From: DAOQTX01 sp035340715
GTDB lineage: Bacteria; Bacteroidota; Bacteroidia; AKYH767-A; OLB10
Direction of reading: 5' to 3'
Assembly: GCA_035340715.1 (NCBI GenBank)
Contig: DAOQTX010000056.1
Coordinates: forward strand, 1-16,338
DNA: 16,338 nucleotides
Position 1 is the first letter of the stretch; every line of letters begins with the position of its first letter. The notes beneath the pieces are model-generated. The model was given only the letters and a program-made list of their open reading frames with translations. It had not been told where the DNA came from and did not search any database. Position numbers and translations under genes: made by a program. Of the stretch, positions 9,101 to 14,322 are shown in pieces.

Positions 9101-9495
9101 ATCTGGAAAACGAAGAAGATTTACTTAAGTTTTCTGAAGGATTAGAAGATCGATTCGGGAAATTACCAAAGCAAGTGATGGAGTTGTTTGATGCACTTCG
9201 ATTGCGTTGGATTGCAAGTCGATTGGGATTTGAAAAAATTACTCTGAAACAAAACCGACTTAAAGCACAGTTCCTAAGCAATAAACAATCCAATTATTTT
9301 GAAAGCAATTCCTTTAAGAGTATTCTGAGTTATGTTTCTACACATGCAAAAAAATGTACGCTTAAAGAAGAAAAGGAAAAACTCTTTTTGCTCATCAAAA
9401 ATGTTGAGGGCATACGATCGGCAATGCATATCTTTAATGTGATGCAGTCGGAAGAATATTCAGAATTAGCCAATAAAACACATGATGAAAGTTGA
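6106..9495 (+). CDS. mfd: Transcription-repair coupling factor Mfd
   Basis: Mfd is the DNA translocase that pushes stalled RNA polymerase off damaged template and recruits UvrA. Domains in order, numbered from the ATG at 6106 (1129 residues): a UvrB-like N-terminal module (about 1-350); the RNA-polymerase-interacting domain (about 435-500, with HIDHGIGKFAGMH from 446), which binds the beta subunit in characterised homologues; the RecG-like motor with Walker A GDVGFGKT (589-596), DEEQ box (690-693), TATPIPRTL (716-724), TTIIESGLDIS (829-839) and QMRGRVGR (859-866); and the C-terminal TRCF domain (about 975-1080). All motor motifs look intact. An in-frame ATG at 6064 would add 14 residues lying mostly over the fbp end. 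I prefer 6106, which leaves a normal N-terminus and no overlap. The 3' end overlaps the hydrolase gene by 14 bases. Confidence 0.97.
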   Translation: MSDPSNIVNHFAAHPDYSELLRAFSNQHKDVIHLNGLTGSAPAFWFLSIQEQYPHSAVIILKDKDEASYFFNDLENISDPGRFLFFPSSFKKSFRSDLPDNDAVLQRAESLTRIGKFVSNPVIVTYAEALAEKVVTLKNLNSHTFEVRRNDNLGIEFLTEFLGEHGFERSDFVYEAGQFAVRGGIVDVYSFANELPYRFEFFGNTIESIRSFDPMTQLSEKNYEHVIIIPNVQQSMLQNESETFFDFISKNSVFWFSDASFVLEFVRENNDDKEWSREQISHTRLSKEELYIRSEQVQSKMEEFKRVEFGSQKMWPAVFSLSANTTPQPLFNKNFDMLLGHLVDNNKSKIDTYIFADQAKQIERIYAILEDVAAREKIPTDLIRFTPVLKGIHQGFFDTQLNLAFYTDHQIFNRYHRYRQRKSFSRNQAITVKELSRLQPGDFVTHIDHGIGKFAGMHRIEVNGKWKEAIKLIYKDNDILFISIHALHRISRFTSGEGKTPALSKLGSNSWNRLKQKTKNKVQDIARDLIELYAKRRAQKGFAFTPDTYLQNELEASFIYEDTPDQEKSSNDVKSDMEKEYPMDRLICGDVGFGKTEVAIRAAFKAATDGKQVAILVPTTILALQHYNTFRERLSDFPVRVDYINRFKSSAQQKKVLKDLIEGRVDILIGTHRLLSKDVKFRDLGLLIIDEEQKFGVGAKEKLKALRANVDTLVLTATPIPRTLQFSLMGARDLSIINTPPPNRYPVTTEVHAFNEQIVQDAILYETGRGGQVFFVHNRIQNIHDIADMIQSLCPGVSVGIGHGQMDSHQLENILLDFIEGDLDVLVSTTIIESGLDISNANTIIINQAQNFGLSDLHQMRGRVGRSNKKAFCYLLTPPFSVLTQDARQRLKAIEELSDLGSGFQVAMRDLDIRGAGNLLGAEQSGFIAEIGFETYHKILDEAVAELRDTEYKELFQDQNAEKEYVRDCQMDTDLDVYIPDYYVENLGERLALYKQLDDLENEEDLLKFSEGLEDRFGKLPKQVMELFDALRLRWIASRLGFEKITLKQNRLKAQFLSNKQSNYFESNSFKSILSYVSTHAKKCTLKEEKEKLFLLIKNVEGIRSAMHIFNVMQSEEYSELANKTHDES

Positions 9496-10117
9496 TCACT
9501 TTACATTTAATCCCTTTCAGGAAAACACCTATGTGCTCAGTGACGAGAGTTTAGAATGCATAATCATCGACCCAGGATGTTATAATCCTGCTGAGAAAGA
9601 TGAATTGTTTCAGTTTATCCAACAACAAAAGTTAAAACCGGTTCGATTGATCAATACCCATTGTCATATCGATCATGTTTTGGGAAATAATTTCATTGCT
9701 GAGGCATTCGACTTGCAGCTTGAATTGCATTTACTCGAAATACCTTTGCTGAGAGCGGCTGCGGAGTATGGACCTCAATTTGATATTTATCTTGAACCCG
9801 TGAAAGAACCTTTGCTGATGATTAAAGAAAACACTGAAATAGTTTTTGGAAAGAGTAAGTTACAAGTGTTGCATACCCCCGGTCATAGTCCGGGAAGTTT
9901 AACTTTTGTTTCTCATGAAGATCGTTTTATCGTTTCAGGAGATGTATTGTTTCGTCAAGGCATCGGACGCACCGATTTGCCCGGAGGAAATTATAATACC
10001 CTAATAAAATCCATTGACGAAAAATTGTTTACGCTACCGGATGATTACAAAGTATATAGTGGGCACGGACCGGCAACTACTATTGGTTTTGAAAAAAAGA
10101 ACAACCCTTTTTTCTAA
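9482..10117 (+). CDS. MBL-fold metallo-hydrolase, glyoxalase II-like
   Basis: A 211-residue metallo-beta-lactamase-fold hydrolase with a full set of dinuclear metal ligands: THCHIDH with His60, His62, Asp64 and His65, then His135 in HTPGHSPGS, Asp154 in VSGDVLF, and His195 in YSGHGPATT. The short single-domain form and the GRTDLPGG segment resemble the hydroxyacylglutathione-hydrolase-like group, but the C-terminal glutathione-binding region of true glyoxalase II is absent. The substrate is therefore unknown; a small thioester or glyoxalase-type ester is a reasonable guess. There is no signal peptide, so it should be cytoplasmic. Tandem ATGs occur at 9482 and 9485, and either overlaps the mfd end (by 14 or 11 bases), suggesting translational coupling to mfd. 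The stop overlaps the convergent kmo stop. Confidence 0.93.
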   Translation: MMKVDHFTFNPFQENTYVLSDESLECIIIDPGCYNPAEKDELFQFIQQQKLKPVRLINTHCHIDHVLGNNFIAEAFDLQLELHLLEIPLLRAAAEYGPQFDIYLEPVKEPLLMIKENTEIVFGKSKLQVLHTPGHSPGSLTFVSHEDRFIVSGDVLFRQGIGRTDLPGGNYNTLIKSIDEKLFTLPDDYKVYSGHGPATTIGFEKKNNPFF

Positions 10118-11448
10118 GCAATCAGTTGTAGAATTTTATTTTCTACTTCAGGACTGTCCCAGCAATCTTCAATGTCATCGCCTTTCATAATCTCATCCAT
10201 AACTCTTTCTTGTTGCTCACCTTTCAATTTGGCTTCATTGTATGGAATGTCGCTAAAGGTAACCATGCTGTAGAGAGGCATCCACTTATCAGGATATTTG
10301 TCGCTGAAGTTTCGTTCAATTTTTTTTCTCAATAAAAAGGATGGATCGGCCACACGGTCGCGCATTTCAATAAAATTGCTCACCGCCAAATCGGCAATTG
10401 CATCACCTGCAGGTTTACGCAACTTTTCATATTCCGGCATAATCAATTCCCATTGGTGATGGTGTTTCTCTATCAACTGATTCAACACAAAACAATCTTC
10501 AAATCCGCAATTCATTCCCTGACCATAAAAGGGCACTATGGCATGTGCTGCATCACCAATGAGCATAAAACGATTTTGCATGGTCCACGGAAAACATTTT
10601 ACAGTGACTAATGATCCGGTTGGATTTGAAAAAAAATCTTTGGTCAGATTCGGCATGAGTGGAACCGCATCAGGAAAAACATTCAGAAAAAACTCTTCCA
10701 CTTTTTTCTCACTGTCTAATGCTTCAAAGGAATGTTTCCCTTCGTATGGAAAAAACAAAGTAACTGTAAAACTGCCATCTAAATTGGGAAGGGCAATCAA
10801 CATATAGCCGCCTCTTGGCCAAATATGTAGTGCATTTTTTTCTAAGCGATGTTTGCCATTTGTATCGGGAGTTATTTCAAGTTCTTTGTAACCATGCGCT
10901 TGATAGTATTGATGGTAATCGAAACGATCGTTCATCATCATTTGATGACGCAATGCTGAAAAAGCACCATCTGCCCCAAACACTAAGGAAGCCTTATGCT
11001 GCGATTGCTTTCCTTTTTCATCCTCAATAAACACGCAGTTTTCTTTCAAATCAACCCCTGTGCATCGACTATTAAAAATAATTTCCACTTTGTTTTTCTC
11101 TGCTTCATCCATCATCATTGCGTTCAACAGCCCACGTGATATGGAATTGATAGCCTGCTTGTCTTTGCCATACGCTTGGTAAGTTTGCGCGCCATCGTTT
11201 GCGTGCATCATTCTGCCATACATTGGAATCGCAATTTCTTTCGCCTTCTCATCAAGACCTATGCCTTTCAATGCATTTAATCCACGATCGCTGAGTGCCA
11301 GATTTATACTTTTTCCGGCCGACATATTTTGTTGACGCATGTCCATGCGTCTTTCAAATACTTTTACATCATATCCATTTCGAATTAAATAAACTGCCAG
11401 CATAGAACCTACCAGCCCGCTTCCTAAAATGATACTATCTTTTTTCAT
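10114..11448 (-). CDS. kmo: Kynurenine 3-monooxygenase
   Basis: This FAD-dependent enzyme hydroxylates L-kynurenine to 3-hydroxykynurenine with NADPH and oxygen. At 444 residues it shows the aromatic hydroxylase pattern: GSGLVG (9-14) with Glu32 ending the dinucleotide-binding fold, GADG (158-161), and GDAAHA (298-303) followed by PFYGQGMN (306-313), which contacts the flavin. Features typical of this family rather than other hydroxylases are SINLALSDRG (47-56), HGYKELEI (185-192) and HIWPRG (208-213). It lacks an obvious C-terminal membrane anchor such as the mitochondrial enzymes have, so it is probably soluble. Its ATG overlaps the kynU stop as ATGA, pointing to coupled translation with the enzyme of the next step. 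Its stop overlaps the convergent MBL hydrolase gene by 4 bases, with no terminator visible between them. Confidence 0.95.
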   Translation of the reverse strand: MKKDSIILGSGLVGSMLAVYLIRNGYDVKVFERRMDMRQQNMSAGKSINLALSDRGLNALKGIGLDEKAKEIAIPMYGRMMHANDGAQTYQAYGKDKQAINSISRGLLNAMMMDEAEKNKVEIIFNSRCTGVDLKENCVFIEDEKGKQSQHKASLVFGADGAFSALRHQMMMNDRFDYHQYYQAHGYKELEITPDTNGKHRLEKNALHIWPRGGYMLIALPNLDGSFTVTLFFPYEGKHSFEALDSEKKVEEFFLNVFPDAVPLMPNLTKDFFSNPTGSLVTVKCFPWTMQNRFMLIGDAAHAIVPFYGQGMNCGFEDCFVLNQLIEKHHHQWELIMPEYEKLRKPAGDAIADLAVSNFIEMRDRVADPSFLLRKKIERNFSDKYPDKWMPLYSMVTFSDIPYNEAKLKGEQQERVMDEIMKGDDIEDCWDSPEVENKILQLIA

Positions 11449-12734
11449 TGTACATGTTGCTTTAATGCTTTTTGCAATGCTTGACCGAACCTGTAAATAT
11501 CTTCGAACGAATTATATAGTGGAACAGGAGCCATGCGTATCACATCCGGTGAACGCCAATCGGCCATTACTCCCTGATCGCACAGAGATTCGAAAACTTT
11601 TTTCCCATTCTTTGAAACGATCACCGATAATTGACAACCTCTTTGTTTCGGATCGGAGGGTGTAATGATTTGATAAATCTGATTCAATTGCACCGCATCA
11701 AAAACATGTCGGATCGTATATTCAAGGTAAGCCGTCATCAGAGTACTTTTCTTTTGTAATATTTTCATTCCTGTTTCCGAAAAATATTTCATGGATGCAC
11801 ACAAAGCAGCCATTGATAAAACAGGCGCATTGCTCAGTTGCCAGGCATCAGCCGAAGCCACAGGAATAAAATCATCGGGCATGGTGAAACGCGTTTTTGG
11901 GTCGTTGCCCCACCATCCGGCAAAACGAAAAAGATTTTTATCATTCAAATGTTTTTCGTGAACAAATGCAGCTGCTACCGATCCCGGTCCGGCATTTAAA
12001 TATTTGTAGGAACACCATACGGCAAAATCAACTCCCCATTTATGTAAAAACATTTCTTTATTTCCGGCTGCATGTGCTAAATCAAAACCGGCAATAGCTC
12101 CGGCTTCGTGCGCGGCTTTGCTTATTTTTTCTAATTCAAAATATTGCCCGGTATAATAATTCACCGCTCCCATCATCACCAAGGCGAGTTCGTTTTTATG
12201 TGTTTGAATACACGAAATTATTTTTTCGGTTGAAACGTGATATGAACCATTGTCGGGTTTTAACTCTATCAAATCTTTCTTTGGATCAAACCCATGCCAT
12301 TTTAAATGCGAAGCCAACGCATAACGGTCGGAAGGAAAGGGAGAATACTCCATAATTATTTTTCTTCTCTTCCCGGATGGACGATAAAACGAAACCAACA
12401 TCAGATGAAGGTTAAGTGTAAGAGAATTCATGGCCACTACTTCTTTTGGTTTGGCACCTACCAATTTGGCTAAATCATCTCGTAAGAATTCATGATAAGG
12501 AAACCACGGTTTGCGGGCCTCAAAGTGAGCTTCCACTCCAAATGTTCTCCAATCTTCTAACTCTTTGCGTATAAATTCTTCAGTGTTTTTGGGTTGCAAG
12601 CCTAAGGAGTTGCCGCAAAAATAAATGCAGTCTTTTTTTTGATGTTTCGGAATGTGAAAGTGTTGTCGGTACGAACGAAGTTCATCTTGAGCATCTAAAG
12701 ATTTTGCAAAGGATAGCGAATTTTCAAATTTCAT
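11445..12734 (-). CDS. kynU: Kynureninase
   Basis: This pyridoxal-phosphate enzyme cleaves 3-hydroxykynurenine (or kynurenine) to 3-hydroxyanthranilate (or anthranilate) plus alanine. The 429-residue protein has the family landmarks: CGNSLGLQP (40-48), FPSDRYA (133-139), FDLAHAAGN (217-225) holding the cofactor-binding Asp218 and His221, the Schiff-base lysine Lys244 in CSYKYLNAGPG (241-251), FAGWWGN (271-277), and a C-terminal GVMADWRSPDVIRMAPVPLY segment. All look intact. It overlaps the upstream UbiA-like gene by 11 bases and the downstream kmo gene by 4, so translation of the three is likely coupled. Together with kmo it supplies 3-hydroxyanthranilate, a precursor for quinolinate and NAD or for further breakdown. 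The other pathway genes (tryptophan or indoleamine dioxygenase, formamidase, 3-hydroxyanthranilate dioxygenase) are not in this window. Confidence 0.96.
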   Translation of the reverse strand: MKFENSLSFAKSLDAQDELRSYRQHFHIPKHQKKDCIYFCGNSLGLQPKNTEEFIRKELEDWRTFGVEAHFEARKPWFPYHEFLRDDLAKLVGAKPKEVVAMNSLTLNLHLMLVSFYRPSGKRRKIIMEYSPFPSDRYALASHLKWHGFDPKKDLIELKPDNGSYHVSTEKIISCIQTHKNELALVMMGAVNYYTGQYFELEKISKAAHEAGAIAGFDLAHAAGNKEMFLHKWGVDFAVWCSYKYLNAGPGSVAAAFVHEKHLNDKNLFRFAGWWGNDPKTRFTMPDDFIPVASADAWQLSNAPVLSMAALCASMKYFSETGMKILQKKSTLMTAYLEYTIRHVFDAVQLNQIYQIITPSDPKQRGCQLSVIVSKNGKKVFESLCDQGVMADWRSPDVIRMAPVPLYNSFEDIYRFGQALQKALKQHVQ

Positions 12735-13596
12735 AAAAGCGGGTCATAATTAAATACATCAGAAAAGGAGCAGACATGATTCCTTCGCTGAACAAGTCGT
12801 AAAAATACGGATTCCGTTTATATGAACTCATATATACACTGATGAGGGCAAGCAATAGCGCAATGACCAACGCGATTAAATGTAAGTTGGAATAAAATGC
12901 GGACGAAAAGGCAAACACAAAGCTAAGTGCCAAACAGATTAAGGCAAAAATTTTGCTGCCATCAATACCCATCCAAACCGGAAGTGTGTTCATTTGATTT
13001 TGTGCATCATACGTCCGATCGCGTATATCGAATGGAATGGTAAGGGCACAGATGAAAAAAAAGCGCTGTGCATAAAGATGTAAATCCGGTACATGAAATG
13101 TATTTTGTGCAATGCAGCTTTCAACCAAATGCACGGTTATAAAAGCCCAAAGAATGCCGACCAGAAAATTTTTAGCGAATGGAATAGCCCGCAATCCGTT
13201 GCGCAAACTGATGGGAGGACTAATGGGGATGAGGTAAAATAAAATTAAAGGACTGAAACAAAGAATTAAGTAAATAACCGATTGTGGTAATTGTATCAAA
13301 AAGTAGAAAGCCATTGCCGAACACAATATGGAAAGAAGCAGTTCAAGAATTCGTAAATGCGTATTTCTTTTTTGGCGCAATACTTTTTGAATGGCCCATT
13401 CTACCATTCGCGATTTTGCCAATTGATAAACCGCCAACGTTCCAAAAAAATTAAAACTAATCAAAGGAATATAATCCAACACATTTTGTCCTTTTAGAAA
13501 AATGGTTTCTGCGCTGAGCACTGCAGCACCTGTCCCAACTACGATTTGCCATTGGCAGAGTGTGTTGAGCAAGGAGATGAATAGTTTTTTCAGCAT
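12724..13596 (-). CDS. UbiA-like polytopic membrane protein
   Basis: A 290-residue integral membrane protein with about eight or nine hydrophobic segments (near 15-30, 40-60, 83-101, 107-125, 142-160, 175-190, 213-235, 238-256 and 272-285). The pattern resembles the UbiA prenyltransferase superfamily: RAIPFAKNFLVGILWAF (137-153), a second Asp-rich motif DIRDRTYD (190-197, with Asp190, 193 and 197), and a late YDLFSEG (266-272). The usual first Asp-rich motif (NDxxDxxxD) is not seen; the corresponding place reads FFGTLAVYQLAKSRMVEW, without any aspartate. Because the first motif normally binds the prenyl diphosphate through magnesium, classical activity is doubtful. It may be a divergent transferase with another substrate or a non-catalytic relative. 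It starts 3 bases after the upstream hypothetical gene and overlaps kynU by 11 bases. Confidence 0.7.
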   Translation of the reverse strand: MLKKLFISLLNTLCQWQIVVGTGAAVLSAETIFLKGQNVLDYIPLISFNFFGTLAVYQLAKSRMVEWAIQKVLRQKRNTHLRILELLLSILCSAMAFYFLIQLPQSVIYLILCFSPLILFYLIPISPPISLRNGLRAIPFAKNFLVGILWAFITVHLVESCIAQNTFHVPDLHLYAQRFFFICALTIPFDIRDRTYDAQNQMNTLPVWMGIDGSKIFALICLALSFVFAFSSAFYSNLHLIALVIALLLALISVYMSSYKRNPYFYDLFSEGIMSAPFLMYLIMTRFYEI

Positions 13597-13599
13597 GAT

Positions 13600-14211
13600 T
13601 TAGTTGGATAAACTGAGTGCAACCAAAGTGGATAAGCTGATGCCAAAACCAATATAACCCCATATCAAACTTTGTTTGATTTTAATGTTTCGGGCTTTTT
13701 TTTCATAGCCATAGTTAAAGGCTTCTGATCCGGCTTCGGGTATAAATATATGATCTGGAATTTCTACTGAAGGATTGTGTCGCCCAATTATGGTACTGTA
13801 TAAAAAAGGGACGGGTGTGCCATAAAAACTCATAAATCCGGAGGCGGCACCTACGCCTAAAGAACTCCATTTATTGGCCGGTTTGCGATAATACAACATG
13901 GCTGCTTGCTCCCCCTTAATAAACAAGCGAAGGTCTTCAACACTAGGATCGCCATAGCTACTGTCGGGCACATACAAAACATTTTCAATTCCACCGCTGT
14001 CGCTTATACTGAATACATTATAGCGATTGATGTATTTGCTTTTCAATGACTTGCTTTCAAAAGGGACATATCGGATACGAGTACCTTCAAAAAAATGTCG
14101 CTGAATTTTAATCTCTTTTCCATCCATTAAGAGCATGTTTTGTTGAGCGCTGAGTACATTTGGCTGTGCCAAAAAAAGGAACAATAAACCTATTTTTATC
14201 AATCTGATCAT
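13600..14211 (-). CDS. Exported or membrane protein of unknown function
   Basis: I cannot name this 203-residue protein. From the ATG at 14211 it begins MIRLIKIGLLFLFLAQPNVL, a good signal peptide, with likely cleavage after LSA (residue 22). A probable beta-rich part follows (25-115, including YINRYNVFSISD and FIKGEQAAMLYY), then a small-residue-rich hydrophobic stretch (118-143) and a C-terminal hydrophobic segment (180-200). The INRYNVFSI and GEQxA pattern recalls uncharacterised Bacteroidetes-specific envelope proteins, but I recall this from memory and cannot test it here. An upstream in-frame ATG at 14244 would put 11 residues ahead of the signal peptide, and it lies upstream of a perfect -7 element, so I reject it. 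This gene leads the four-gene set and sits 3 bases from the UbiA-like gene. Confidence 0.75.
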   Translation of the reverse strand: MIRLIKIGLLFLFLAQPNVLSAQQNMLLMDGKEIKIQRHFFEGTRIRYVPFESKSLKSKYINRYNVFSISDSGGIENVLYVPDSSYGDPSVEDLRLFIKGEQAAMLYYRKPANKWSSLGVGAASGFMSFYGTPVPFLYSTIIGRHNPSVEIPDHIFIPEAGSEAFNYGYEKKARNIKIKQSLIWGYIGFGISLSTLVALSLSN

Positions 14212-14226
14212 AATTATCTCTCTTCC

Positions 14227-14234
14227 CAAAACTA
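14227..14234 (-). promoter_or_regulatory. Putative -7 element for the minus-strand hypothetical-kynU-kmo set
   Basis: Read on the minus strand this is TAGTTTTG, an exact match to the Bacteroidetes -7 consensus TAnnTTTG. Transcription would begin near 14220, just upstream of the ATG at 14211. This makes the upstream ATG at 14244 unusable and decides the start of the first gene. A TTG on the same strand at 14261-14263 is too far away (26 bases) for a standard -33 box. Confidence 0.5.
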
Positions 14235-14291
14235 ATAAATTCATTTACTTGTTGAAATGACAATCCTATAGATTAAAAACTAAGAAATACG

Positions 14292-14299
14292 TACCTTAG
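14292..14299 (+). promoter_or_regulatory. Putative -7 element for gcvP
   Basis: TACCTTAG differs from the Bacteroidetes consensus TAnnTTTG at one base, and the surrounding GTACCTTAGCA looks like the common TACCTTTGCA version. Transcription would start roughly 15-20 bases before the gcvP ATG. No -33 box is evident. The leader would be far too short to hold a glycine riboswitch, and I see none in the whole divergent gap (14212-14322). Confidence 0.45.
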
Positions 14300-14322
14300 C
14301 ATTCCTTTTTAAAACAATAAAT

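Noticed and set aside
10538..10807. 89-codon plus-strand frame inside kmo
   Set aside because: It is antisense to the FAD-binding GDAAHA region of kmo, and its translation resembles no protein family.
14212..14322. Glycine riboswitch upstream of gcvP
   Set aside because: The gap is only 111 bases, is shared with a divergent promoter, and shows no hairpin architecture of that class.
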